Below are positions 1 through 9,472 of a stretch of DNA of 32,023 nt, in pieces. A program made the position numbers and the translations under genes. This DNA is from Paractinoplanes atraurantiacus (GTDB lineage Bacteria; Actinomycetota; Actinomycetes; Mycobacteriales; Micromonosporaceae): assembly GCF_900215205.1 (NCBI RefSeq), contig NZ_OBDY01000013.1:84357-116379 (forward strand). Direction: 5' to 3'. The stretch's first letter is position 1. Every line of letters starts with the position of its first letter. The notes beneath the pieces were generated by a model. It saw nothing but the letters and a program-made list of their open reading frames with translations. It was not told the DNA's origin and did no database searches.

Positions 1-96
1 CAACGCCGCGTGCGGACAACGCCGCGTGCGGACAACGCCGCGTGCGGACAACGCCGCGTGCGGACAACGCCGCGTGCGGACAACGCCGCGTGCGGG
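1..96. repeat. 16-bp tandem repeat, six copies
   Basis: Six head-to-tail copies of CAACGCCGCGTGCGGA. The first five are identical and the sixth differs only in its last base. The array runs into the left window edge, so the true copy number is unknown. The unit is not a multiple of three and no gene crosses it, so it is a non-coding minisatellite. Each copy contains the near-palindrome CCGCGTGCGG. Confidence 0.95.
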
Positions 97-97
97 C

Positions 98-127
98 GGC
101 CCGGCCGGGGTCCCGGCCGGCCGGGCC
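98..127. repeat. GC-only inverted repeat
   Basis: An 11-bp arm GGCCCGGCCGG (98-108) is matched perfectly by CCGGCCGGGCC (117-127), with an 8-nt loop. It directly follows the tandem array and precedes the pectate lyase terminator. It could be a second terminator hairpin or part of the minisatellite structure. Confidence 0.6.
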
Positions 128-134
128 GGCCTGG

Positions 135-166
135 GGAGCGGGGGCGGGGCTGCGCGCCCCCGCTCC
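135..166 (-). terminator. Intrinsic-type terminator of the pectate lyase gene
   Basis: A perfect 12-bp stem, GGAGCGGGGGCG (135-146) with CGCCCCCGCTCC (155-166), and an 8-nt loop. It begins 15 nt past the stop codon of the reverse-strand pectate lyase gene. There is no U tract, as is usual for actinobacterial hairpin terminators. Confidence 0.75.
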
Positions 167-180
167 GGTATGGGGGCGCG

Positions 181-1656
181 CTACTTCAGGGTGATGTTGG
201 TGGCCGTGCAGGACTTGCCGTCGGGGACGGAGCTTGTCTGGGTCGGCTCGCCGCTGGTCACGCCCTTGAAGATGGCGCAGATGACGGTCTTGCTGGTGCC
301 GCCGACGACCGTCACCTTGTCGACTGTGGCCACGTCGCCGAGGTTGGCGTTGACGCCGACCAAGGCCTTGAGCGGCGTGGTCACCGTGACGTTCGAGACC
401 TGGACCTTGCGGGCGTACTGCTTCGAGCAGTTGCCGCACGAGCGGTAGAGCTTGCCGATGTCGCTGGCCTGGAAGTCCTTGATGACGAACGTGCCGGGGC
501 CGTTGTGCTGGAACGTCTTGTCCGAGGCGTGCATGGCGCCGCCGCCGATGACCGTCATGGTCTGGCTCGCCGACGTGCCCTTGAAGGTGGCGGCGTCCTC
601 GCCCACGTCCTGCCACCAGACGTTGCGCAGGGTGCAGGTGCCCAGGCAGTGCACACCGTCGGCAGCCGGGCTGCCGATGATGACGTTGGACAGGGTGGCG
701 CCGTCGGCCAGCTGGAACAGCGGGTCCTGGCCCTCGTCCTGGCCGTCGCCGCCGAGGTCGCCGCCGCCGACGAAGCGGACGTTGCCGCCGTCCACCGATC
801 CCGTGATCTTGCGGGTGGCGGTGAGCGTGGTGGTGCTGACCGGAGTCGGCCAGGTCGTCGCCACCGGAGAAGCCGTGACCGTCGGCGCGGCGGTGGTCGG
901 CTTCGCGGTGGCCGTCGCGGTCGGCGCGGCGGTGGTCGCGGTCGGCGCGGCGGTGGTCGGCTTGGCGGTCGCGGTCGGCGCGGCGGTGGCCGTGGTCGGG
1001 GTGGCCGTGGTCGGGGTGGCCGTCGGTGCGGTTGTGGGCGTGTTCCCCGCCGTGCCCACGGAAATGTCGTCAAAAGACGCTGACGCGTCGACCGTGAGCA
1101 GGCCAATGCGGCCCTTCGTCAGCTTCGCCGTGGACACGTCGCCGACAACTTTGCCGTCCACATAGCCCGTGACGCGCTTGCCCGACACGTCGAGGCGCAG
1201 CTTGTGCCAGCCGCTGCCGGCGGCCGGCAGGGCCAGCGAACCCAGCACCGTTACCGCCGAGCCCTTGACCTCCTCGAGCCGCGCCGTCCCGGACGCCAGC
1301 ACCAGGCGCTCGAACTCGTGCGAACCGCTGGCCCGGGCCGCGATGCCGGCCGACGCGCCGGACGACGCCAACGTCAGCGGCCGCACCGACGCCTGCACCG
1401 AATAGTCGGTCCAGCTGGTGTCGCCCGCGAAGAACCGGGCCAGCTCGCTGCCGTTGTCGGCCTGGCGCAACGCCTTGCTGCCGTCGGTCACCACCGACCA
1501 CGACCCGCCCGACTTCGACCACCCGCTGGTGTCGCCGTCTTCGAAGGTGTCGCCGAACGACGGCCCACCGGCGGCGAACGCGGTCGCGGTCAGCCCCGCC
1601 GCCGCGACCGCCAGCACGGCGACCCCGCCGATCAGCGCGCCCTTTGCGTACTTCAT
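181..1656 (-). CDS. Secreted pectate lyase, PL3 family, with N-terminal LamG-like domain
   Basis: Predicted 491-residue exported enzyme that would cleave polygalacturonate by beta-elimination outside the cell. Residues 1-28 form a signal peptide (KYAK, hydrophobic core, AFA cleavage site). Residues about 30-200 look like a concanavalin/LamG-type jelly roll. About 205-275 is a flexible Thr/Pro/Ala linker. The last 210 residues match PL3 pectate lyase, a small right-handed beta-helix, with recognisable stretches such as DGVHCLGTCTLRNVWWQDVG and GPGTFVIKDFQ and several paired cysteines. The ATG at 1656 is chosen because AGGAGG lies 7 nt upstream; an in-frame TTG one codon earlier is too close to that site. 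It stands alone, is divergent from the hydrolase, and is followed by a hairpin. The family call is from memory of the motifs; exact substrate preference is unknown. Confidence 0.88.
   Translation of the reverse strand: MKYAKGALIGGVAVLAVAAAGLTATAFAAGGPSFGDTFEDGDTSGWSKSGGSWSVVTDGSKALRQADNGSELARFFAGDTSWTDYSVQASVRPLTLASSGASAGIAARASGSHEFERLVLASGTARLEEVKGSAVTVLGSLALPAAGSGWHKLRLDVSGKRVTGYVDGKVVGDVSTAKLTKGRIGLLTVDASASFDDISVGTAGNTPTTAPTATPTTATPTTATAAPTATAKPTTAAPTATTAAPTATATAKPTTAAPTVTASPVATTWPTPVSTTTLTATRKITGSVDGGNVRFVGGGDLGGDGQDEGQDPLFQLADGATLSNVIIGSPAADGVHCLGTCTLRNVWWQDVGEDAATFKGTSASQTMTVIGGGAMHASDKTFQHNGPGTFVIKDFQASDIGKLYRSCGNCSKQYARKVQVSNVTVTTPLKALVGVNANLGDVATVDKVTVVGGTSKTVICAIFKGVTSGEPTQTSSVPDGKSCTATNITLK
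881..1040. repeat. Low-complexity DNA encoding the Thr/Pro/Ala linker
   Basis: The linker-coding part of the pectate lyase gene is internally repetitive. GTCGGCGCGGCGGTGGTCG starts at 881, 920 and 941, and a close relative starts at 974. It lies within the coding region and encodes the PT-rich spacer between the LamG-like and catalytic domains. Such DNA is prone to slippage, so linker length probably varies between strains. Confidence 0.8.
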
Positions 1657-1755
1657 CAAACGTCCTCCTGATCACTTCAGACACGATCAAGTGGTCGGAG
1701 GGGCCTGAAAGGTTGCTCGCGTTCCAAAGATTTTTTCGCGGGTACGTCCACCGCC

Positions 1756-2664
1756 ATGTTCGAAGGCTTCCGAGACGAGTGGATCGACGTGGGTGAGGTG
1801 GGCCTGCGGGTCCGCCACGGCGGCGACGGCCCACCCGTGCTGCTCATCCACGGCCACCCGCGCACCGGCGCCACCTGGCACCGCGTCGCCCCGCTGCTGG
1901 TGGCGGCCGGCTTCACCGTCGTCTGCCCCGACATGCGCGGCTACGGCCGCTCCGGGAAGGCCCCCATCGAGGACGACCATCTGCAACAGTCGAAACGCAC
2001 GGTGGCCCGTGACCTGCACACCCTGATGACCAAGCTCGGCCACGATCAATACGCCGCGGTCGGCCATGACCGCGGCTGCTATGTGGCGCTCCGGCTCGCA
2101 CTTGATCACGCGGGGAGTGTCCGGAAGCTGGTCGTCATGGACGGCGTCCCGATCAGCGAGGCCCTGTCCCGCTGCGACGCCCGCTTCGCCCGCGACTGGT
2201 ATCACTGGTTCTTCTTCGCCCAGCGCGACAAGCCGGAACGGGCCATCCTGGCCGACCCCGACGCCTGGTACGCCGGCGACCCCACCCGCATGGGCGAGGA
2301 GAACTACGCCGAGTTCTGGGAGGCCACCAACGACCCCGACACGGTGAAGGCGATGCTCGAGGACTACCGGGCCGGCCTGGGCGTCGACAACGACCACGAG
2401 CTGGCCGATCGCGCCGCCGGCCACACCGTCGCCTGCCCGACCCTGTTCCTGTGGTCCACCCGCGATGACATGGAAGTGCTCTACGGCGACCCGCTGGCCA
2501 TCTGGCGGCGCTGGGCCCCAGGCCTCCGCGGCGTGCCGATCGAGTCGGGCCACCACATGGCCGAGGAGAACCCGGAAGCGCTCGCCGCCGCCGTGACCGG
2601 CTTCCTGCGACAGCCCGATCGGCCGTCCTCGGATTCCGGCCAGTTCGGAGGCGAACCTCGGTAG
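1756..2664 (+). CDS. Alpha/beta hydrolase, haloacetate dehalogenase-like, with altered substrate pocket
   Basis: 302-residue alpha/beta-hydrolase fold protein, cytoplasmic. It resembles fluoroacetate/haloacetate dehalogenases. It has the oxyanion motif HGHP (32-35), the nucleophile elbow GHDRG with Asp105 (103-107), a second acid Asp129, the halide-pocket pair His150-Trp151 in YHWFFFAQ, Tyr204 in DYRA, and catalytic His266 or His267 in GHHMAEE. In characterised enzymes two arginines bind the haloacid carboxylate (GHDRGxR). Here the first is present (Arg106) but the second is replaced by Tyr109, so the substrate may be a different ester, epoxide or haloalkane. No clear ribosome site precedes the ATG; a TACGTC sequence 7 nt upstream may be a weak -10 for a leaderless message. 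The family is clear; the reaction is inferred. Confidence 0.85.
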   Translation: MFEGFRDEWIDVGEVGLRVRHGGDGPPVLLIHGHPRTGATWHRVAPLLVAAGFTVVCPDMRGYGRSGKAPIEDDHLQQSKRTVARDLHTLMTKLGHDQYAAVGHDRGCYVALRLALDHAGSVRKLVVMDGVPISEALSRCDARFARDWYHWFFFAQRDKPERAILADPDAWYAGDPTRMGEENYAEFWEATNDPDTVKAMLEDYRAGLGVDNDHELADRAAGHTVACPTLFLWSTRDDMEVLYGDPLAIWRRWAPGLRGVPIESGHHMAEENPEALAAAVTGFLRQPDRPSSDSGQFGGEPR

Positions 2665-2703
2665 CCTTTATGTGAGATTTGTGCTGGGTTGGAGGCGATG
2701 GCC

Positions 2704-4353
2704 GTGGGCCCGGGGAACATTGCGGGACGGCCGGAAGAGGCCCCGATACGCCGCCGCCTGCCGGTGTATGCGATCGCCGTCGTCGCCGTCACCCTGGCCC
2801 TGGTGCCGATCGCCGGCTATCGCCTGACCGTTCATCCGAACCTGATCATCTCGTTCTTCGTCCTCATGGCGTCGGCCGACCTGCTGACCGCGTACCTGCT
2901 GGTGCAGCAGTTCCTGGCCGGCGGGCGAGTGGCGACGCTGGGCCTGTCGTCGGCCTACCTCTACTCCACACTGATGATGGCGCCCTATGCCGTCGGCTTC
3001 ACCCGGATCCAGCGCCTGGGGTCCGAGTCAGCGTGGTCCGAGGTCTGCGGTCCGTGGCTCTTTCTGGCGCTCCTGGGCGGTTTTCCGGCGCTCGCGGCGG
3101 CACAGCAGTATCTTGTCGCGGCGCTGCCGGGCCGCCTGAGCGAGCTGGCCCGGACCCGGCGGCGGGCCGCGGCCGGGATCGCGGCGTCGTCGGTGCTGGC
3201 GCTGGTCGTCGCGGTGACCGGCACCGTCGTCGGTGCCGCCGACCGGCTGCCCCGGCTGTATCTGGGCGGGACACCGACCGTGGCCTGCCGCTGGGCGGTG
3301 ATTGCGACGCTGCTGGTCGCGGCGGTCAGTCTGCTGGCCGTCGTCAGGAACTCGCGTCACCGGCCGGCGGTGGAACAGTGGGTGGTGGTGGCGATCAGCG
3401 CGTCGCTGGCCACCACCATCCTGTTCATGGCCGCCCCGCACCGCTACACGCTGGGCTACTACGCGGCGCGGATCACGCTGCTGGTCTCCTCCGGGGTGGT
3501 GCTGTTGGCGCTGCTCGCCGAGACCGCGAATCTCTACCGCCGGCTCTGGGCGGCCCACGAGGACCTCGACCGGGCCCACCGCGAACTGAGCCACCGGGCC
3601 GAGCACCTGGCCACCGTCAACCGGGAGTTGGAGGCCGCCGGCGCCTGGAAGAGTGACATCATCGCCACCCTGTCCCATGAGATCAACCAGCCCTTGGCGG
3701 TGATCTCGGCGTACTCCGAGGAATTGACCCACGAGTGGGACACGATCACCGAGGAGGAGCGCCGAGCCGCCGTCCAGGCGCTGGGCAACCGGGTCAACCA
3801 GTTGCTCGACATGGCCGCGCACCTGCTCGTGCTGTGTCACGCCGAGCCGGGTGAACTCGACACCCACCCGGTCGTTCTGCCGGTCGAGCACGCGCTGACC
3901 CGGGTCACCGACAATCTGTCCAAGCAGGCCCGCTCGCGGGTGAGCGTCTGCGACTGCCCGTCCGGCGCGGCCGTGTGGGCCGACCCGGTGCACACCCACG
4001 AGGTGCTGACCAATTTCGTCACGAACGCGGTCAAGTACAGCCCCGGCGACATCCGCGTCTCGGCCGCTCTCGACGACACGGGCCACGACGTCCTGTTCGC
4101 CGTCACCGACGAGGGCAACGGGGTGCCGGCCGACTTCGTCGAGCACCTGTTCGACCGTTTCACCCAGGCCGAGCAGTCCAGCGGTGGGAGAACCGGCGCC
4201 GGTTTCGGGCTGTACCTGTCCCGGCTGCTGGCCGAGGCGAACCAGGGCCAGGTCTGGTACGAGGACGCCGTCCCGCACGGCAGCCGGTTCATGCTCCGCC
4301 TGCCGAGCGCGGAGACGGTGGGCGCGGAAACGGTGGGCGCGGAAACGCGCTGA
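2704..4353 (+). CDS. Membrane sensor histidine kinase with MASE4-like N-terminus
   Basis: About 549 residues. The N-terminal 275 residues hold roughly seven hydrophobic segments resembling a MASE4 membrane sensor (AYLLVQQFL, YLYSTLMMAPYA). A short coiled coil follows, then a HisKA/HATPase_c core. The H-box SHEINQPL carries the phosphoacceptor His325. The N-box NFVTNAVKYSP, G1 box DEGNGVP, F-box FDRFTQAE and G2 box GAGFGLYLS are intact, so it should be an active kinase. No response regulator is adjacent, making it an orphan. GGAGG at 2691-2695 lies 8 nt before GTG 2704, which I take as the start; ATG 2698 is only 2 nt away. The C-terminus carries AETVG repeats encoded by a 15-bp tandem repeat. 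The signal sensed is unknown. Confidence 0.88.
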   Translation: MGPGNIAGRPEEAPIRRRLPVYAIAVVAVTLALVPIAGYRLTVHPNLIISFFVLMASADLLTAYLLVQQFLAGGRVATLGLSSAYLYSTLMMAPYAVGFTRIQRLGSESAWSEVCGPWLFLALLGGFPALAAAQQYLVAALPGRLSELARTRRRAAAGIAASSVLALVVAVTGTVVGAADRLPRLYLGGTPTVACRWAVIATLLVAAVSLLAVVRNSRHRPAVEQWVVVAISASLATTILFMAAPHRYTLGYYAARITLLVSSGVVLLALLAETANLYRRLWAAHEDLDRAHRELSHRAEHLATVNRELEAAGAWKSDIIATLSHEINQPLAVISAYSEELTHEWDTITEEERRAAVQALGNRVNQLLDMAAHLLVLCHAEPGELDTHPVVLPVEHALTRVTDNLSKQARSRVSVCDCPSGAAVWADPVHTHEVLTNFVTNAVKYSPGDIRVSAALDDTGHDVLFAVTDEGNGVPADFVEHLFDRFTQAEQSSGGRTGAGFGLYLSRLLAEANQGQVWYEDAVPHGSRFMLRLPSAETVGAETVGAETR

Positions 4354-4365
4354 CGCCGGGGTGCC

Positions 4366-4403
4366 GACCAGGACGGAACGCTCGGCGAGCGCCCGTCCTG
4401 GTC
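4366..4403. terminator. Bidirectional hairpin terminator
   Basis: GACCAGGACGG (4366-4376) pairs perfectly with CCGTCCTGGTC (4393-4403), and the loop contains a second nested stem (CGCTC/GAGCG). It fills most of the gap between the convergent histidine kinase and sugar permease genes, so it can end transcripts from both sides. Confidence 0.85.
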
Positions 4404-4409
4404 ACCGGA

Positions 4410-5653
4410 TCAGCGCGACGCCCCCGCGCGGCGCTTCGTCCAGATGTCGAAGGCGACCGCGGCCAGCAGGACGGCGCCCTTGACCAGCATGACCTCTTCG
4501 GACTCGGCGCCGATCAGGCTCATGCCGTTGTTGATGACGCCCATGATGAGGCCGCCGGTGATGGCGCCCACCACCTTGCCCACGCCGCCCTGGACCGCGG
4601 CGCCGCCGATGAAGGCCGCGGCGATCGCGTCCAGCTCGAAGCTGTTGCCCGCGGTCGGGTTGGCCTGGTTCAGGCGGCCGGCGAAGATGATGCCGGCCAG
4701 CGCGGACAGGACGCCCATGTTGACGAAGATCCAGAAGATGACCGACTTGACCTTCACGCCGGACAGCGTCGCCGCCTGCAGGTTGCCGCCGATGGCGTAG
4801 ATCTGGCGGCCGAAGACCGCCTTGTTCGTCAGCACCGAGTAGCCCAGGACCAGCGCCGCCAGCAGGACCAGCACCCACGGCAGGTTGCGGAAGCGGGCCA
4901 GCTGGATCACCACGAACATGACCAGCACCGCCGCCACCACGATCTTCGTGACGAACAGCGGGAACGGCTCCACCGCCTGGCCGTACTTCTGGCGGCCCTT
5001 GCGGGCCCGCCACTGCACCACCACGATGCCCACCACCGAGGCCACGCCCACCAGCAGGCTCAGCAGGTCGGCGCCGCCGAGCGCGCCCAGGCCGATGTTG
5101 CCCAGGTAGCCGTCGATGAAGCCGTTCGACAGGGTGCGGACCTCGTCGGGGAACGGGCCGATGCCCCGGTTGCCCAGGATCATCAGGGTGACCGCCCGGA
5201 ACAGCAGCATGCCGGCCAGCGTGACGATGAAGGCCGGGATGCCGAAGTACGCCACCCAGTAGCCCTGCCAGGCGCCGATCACGCCGCCCACCACCAGCGT
5301 GATGAGGATGGCCAGCGGCCACGGCACGCTGTGCTCGACCATCAGCACGGCCGCGACCGCGCCGCAGGCCGCCACCACCGAGCCCACCGACAGGTCGATG
5401 TGCCCGGCGATGATGATCAGGATCATGCCGATGGCCAGGATCAGGATGTACGAGTTCTGGACGATGATGTTGCTGATGTTCTGCGGGGCCAGCAGGTCGC
5501 CGCCGGTGAGGATCGTGAACAGCAGAACGATCGCCGCGAACGCCAGGTAGATACCGCTCTGGCGCAGATTCAAGGAGAAACCCGGGCCTTTGCGTACGGG
5601 CGCGGGCGGCGGCGCGTCGACCGAGAGGTCGGCGTTTGTCGGTGCCAGGCTGC

Positions 5654-5657
<4 letters not shown>
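4410..5657 (-). CDS. mmsB: Sugar ABC transporter permease, MmsB/GguB type
   Basis: 415-residue inner-membrane permease of the CUT2 (ribose/xylose) family, pore subunit of the ChvE-type multiple-monosaccharide importer. About ten hydrophobic segments follow a polar, Pro-rich N-terminus of about 30 residues. The conserved segment GMILIIIAGHIDLSVGS and the C-terminal GAVQGG-like loop (GGAAVQGGVGK), which contacts the ATPase, are present. The start is GTG at 5657; its GTGA overlaps the stop codon of the ATPase gene, giving translational coupling. It is the last gene of a three-gene operon (binding protein, ATPase, permease) and is followed by a hairpin shared with the convergent kinase gene. Substrates are probably xylose, glucose, galactose or arabinose-like sugars; this is family knowledge, not visible in the sequence. 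Confidence 0.93.
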
Positions 5658-7182
<1,525 letters not shown>

Positions 7183-7186
<4 letters not shown>

Positions 7187-8316
7187 GACCCGAGCTGGGC
7201 CTCGGTGTAGTAGCCGGTGTCGATGAGTTCCTTCTTGTAGTTCGTCTTGTCGACGATGACCGACTCGAGGAGCATCGACGGGACGACCTTCACGCCGTTG
7301 TCGTAGTCCTTGTCGTTGTTCGTCGTCGGCTTGTTGCCCTTGAGCACGGCGTCGGCCATCTCGACGGTGGTCTTGGCCAGCTGGCGAGTGTCCTTGTAGA
7401 TCGTCGAGTACTGCTCGTCGGCGATGATCGACTTCACCGAGGCCGCCTCGGCGTCCTGGCCGGTGACGACCGGGTACTTCTGCGCGGCCGTACCATAGCC
7501 ATTGCTCTTGAGGGCAGAGAGAATGCCGATCGAGAGGCCGTCGTACGGCGAGAGAACGCCGTCGACCTTGGCGCCGTCCTTGTAGGTCGAGGTGAGCAGG
7601 TTCTCCATGCGCTCCTGGGCCACCTTCGGCTGCCAGCGCAGGATCGCGACCGTCTTGAAGTCGGTCTGCTTGCTCTTGACGACCAGGGTCTTGTCGTCGA
7701 TGAACGGCTTGAGCACGCTCATCGCGCCGTTGAAGAAGAACGTCGCGTTGTTGTCGTCGGGCGAACCGGCGAACAGCTCGATGTTCAGCGGGCCCTTGAC
7801 CGAGCCCTTGGAGCCGTCGGCGTTGAGCACCTTGAGGCCGGTCAGCAGCGAGGTGGCCTGCTGCACGCCGACCTTGAAGTTGTCGAACGTCGCGTAGTAG
7901 TCGACGTTGGGGCTGTTGCGGATCAGGCGGTCGTACGCGATGACCGGGATGTTGTTGGCCTTCGCGTTCTCCAGCTGGGTGGTGATGGCCGTGCCGTCGA
8001 TCGAGGCGATGATCAGCAGCTTCGCCTTCTTGGTGATCTGGTTGTCGAGCTGCTGCGTCTGCGTCGCGATGTCATCGCCGGCGTACTGGAGGTCGACCTT
8101 GTAGCCGAGGGCCTCCAGCTGCTTCTTGACGTTGTCACCGTCGCTGATCCACCGCTCGGAGGTGCGGGTCGGCATGGTGACACCGATCAGCGCGCCCGCG
8201 TTGTCGCCGCCGGCGCCGGCCTCTTTATCGACGGTCTTCTCGGCCGAACCGCACGCGGTCAGGGCTGTCACCAGCACGGCGGCGGAAACCACCGCACCCA
8301 TCCTGGACAGTCTCAT
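7183..8316 (-). CDS. chvE: Sugar-binding lipoprotein, ChvE-like
   Basis: 377-residue solute receptor anchored to the outer face of the membrane. The signal peptide ends in the lipobox LTAC, with Cys22 as the lipidated residue, followed by a polar spacer. The mature part matches ChvE-type multiple-sugar-binding proteins (GVTMPTRTSERWISDGDN, LQYAGDDIATQTQQLDNQ, VIAYDRLIRNS, YYATFDNFKVGV). The ATG at 8316 is preceded by AAGGAG at 8 nt; longer readings upstream have no such support and would bury the signal peptide. It is the first gene of the transporter operon. It should be sugar-induced, because LacI-type operators overlap the promoter just upstream. No chemotaxis or two-component partner like that of Agrobacterium ChvE is seen here. 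Confidence 0.93.
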
Positions 8317-8367
8317 GCGGGGAACTCCTTCAATGAATAACTCACTCTTGAGGGCTGGGTGCGGTCG

Positions 8368-8397
8368 AGTGTGAACGCTCACATAGGAACATGTCAA
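8368..8397 (-). promoter_or_regulatory. Promoter of the chvE-mmsA-mmsB operon
   Basis: On the reverse strand a consensus -35 TTGACA (8397-8392) is followed after 18 nt by CACACT (8373-8368) as a -10. Transcription would start near 8361, giving a leader of about 45 nt. The spacer and -10 carry a LacI-type operator, so repressor binding would block RNA polymerase. Confidence 0.65.
8370..8383. promoter_or_regulatory. LacI-family operator overlapping the sugar operon promoter
   Basis: TGTGAACGCTCACA, a 14-bp dyad with a central CG and one mismatched base pair. It differs at one position from the idealised lac operator TGTGAGCGCTCACA. Its place between -35 and -10 is that of a repressor site. The regulator gene is not in this window. 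Confidence 0.7.
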
Positions 8398-8406
8398 CCG
8401 TTCAAA

Positions 8407-8416
8407 GCAACGTTGC
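8407..8416. promoter_or_regulatory. Perfect 10-bp palindrome, possible auxiliary operator
   Basis: GCAACGTTGC lies just upstream of the -35 of the sugar operon, with its centre 35 bp from that of the promoter operator. The central ACGT dyad is compatible with LacI/GalR-type binding, but the site is short. Confidence 0.4.
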
Positions 8417-8435
8417 GGACACGAGGCTGAAACTT

Positions 8436-8449
8436 TGTTATCGATAACA
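8436..8449. promoter_or_regulatory. Perfect 14-bp palindromic operator between divergent genes
   Basis: TGTTATCGATAACA, a perfect dyad with the TG...CG...CA layout of LacI-family sites, for example the CelR box TGGGAGCGCTCCCA. It is AT-rich within a very GC-rich region. It lies about 120 bp upstream of chvE and 79 bp upstream of the divergent methyltransferase, so either or both could be controlled. Its sequence differs from the operator at 8370, suggesting a second regulator. Confidence 0.65.
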
Positions 8450-8515
8450 GGTGGGTCTCGACGGGCGCTTTCCGGCGGCATTCGTGGTATCCCCGCGGTG
8501 CGCCCGGTGGGCCTT

Positions 8516-8521
8516 TAGGGT
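8516..8521 (+). promoter_or_regulatory. -10 hexamer of a leaderless promoter
   Basis: TAGGGT with 6 nt (GGATAT) before the ATG at 8528. This matches the TANNNT-N6-ATG layout seen at several other genes here and supports this start for the methyltransferase. No clear -35 is visible. Confidence 0.55.
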
Positions 8522-8527
8522 GGATAT

Positions 8528-9472
8528 ATGCGGTGGACCACCAAGGCCCGTATCCAGCGGATCTGTGCCGCGGCGCCCGGCGGCGACATGGCGTACCGGC
8601 AGATCCAGCGCCGCCTGGGCCGCCTGGCCGCCGACCCGTTCCGGCGCCTGCCGCAGCACGCCGAGATGATGCGCCGGCTGACCGGCCTCGGCCTGCACCT
8701 CGAGGGCATGCGCTGCCTGGAGATCGGCACCGGCCACCTGCCGATCGCACCGGTCGCCATGCATCTGTGCGGCGCCCGCGAGGTCGTCACCGTCGACCTG
8801 CACCGCCGCCTGCAACCCGACCTGACCACCGAGATGCTGCACAAGATGGTCAAGGCCGAGGATCAAATTCTTTCGCTGTACGAGGGTCTGGTCTCACCGA
8901 TCACACTGCGCGCGCGACTCTCCGTGATCGCCGATCTGGCCGACCGCCCGCGCGAACTGTTCCGCCGGATCGGCATTCGTTATCTGGCCCCGGGCGACGC
9001 GTCCCACATGCAGGACCCCGACGCCAGTTTCGACCTCAGTTTCTCGATGACCGTTTTCGAGCATGTCACGCCGCGCGCCCTGCGGGCCATCCTGGCCGAG
9101 TCGCGCCGCCTGCTCGGCCCCACCGGCTTCGCCGCCCACCTGATCGACCCCAGCGACCATTTCGCCCACCAGGACAGCGCGATCACCCGTATCAACTTCC
9201 TGCGCTACTCGGCGAAGCAGTGGATCCGTCTCGCCGGCAATGAGTACGCGTACTGCAACCGCCTGCGCGCGCCGCAGCTGATCCGGATGTTCGCCGACGC
9301 CGGTTTCGGCCTGGAACGCTGCGACCGCGTCGTCGACGCCGAGTCCCGCACGGCCCTGGACGGCGCTTTCCCCGTACACAAGGACTTCAAGGAATTTGAC
9401 CCGGTCGATCTGTGCACCACCGAGCTGACGGTCTACGCCCGCCCGAAGGTCTTCGCCGCGACCCCCGCGTAA
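8528..9472 (+). CDS. Class I SAM-dependent methyltransferase
   Basis: 314-residue predicted cytoplasmic methyltransferase. Motif I is CLEIGTGHLPIAP (SAM loop, around residues 63-75), an acidic residue follows in VVTVDLH, and a post-motif region FDLSFSMTVFEHVTP leads into ALRAILAESRRLLGPTGFAAH, the usual layout of Methyltransf_11/25-type enzymes. The acceptor cannot be told from sequence. The start is set by a TAGGGT hexamer 6 nt before the ATG. The last 40 bp also encode the C-terminus of the oppositely oriented methyltransferase gene. It is divergent from the sugar transporter operon, and a 14-bp operator lies between them. The two neighbouring methyltransferases are from different families, so this is not a duplication. 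Confidence 0.82.
   Translation: MRWTTKARIQRICAAAPGGDMAYRQIQRRLGRLAADPFRRLPQHAEMMRRLTGLGLHLEGMRCLEIGTGHLPIAPVAMHLCGAREVVTVDLHRRLQPDLTTEMLHKMVKAEDQILSLYEGLVSPITLRARLSVIADLADRPRELFRRIGIRYLAPGDASHMQDPDASFDLSFSMTVFEHVTPRALRAILAESRRLLGPTGFAAHLIDPSDHFAHQDSAITRINFLRYSAKQWIRLAGNEYAYCNRLRAPQLIRMFADAGFGLERCDRVVDAESRTALDGAFPVHKDFKEFDPVDLCTTELTVYARPKVFAATPA

Noticed and set aside
1..96. CRISPR array
   Set aside because: The 16-bp units are contiguous with no spacers and no cas genes are near.
452..1165. Long forward-strand open frame opposite the pectate lyase gene
   Set aside because: Val/Ala repeat protein created by the antisense of the Thr/Pro linker; no ribosome site or family resemblance.
8370..8383. 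CRP/FNR-type site (TGTGA...TCACA)
   Set aside because: The spacing between half sites is 4 bp rather than 6, and the CG centre and placement on the promoter fit a LacI-family operator better.
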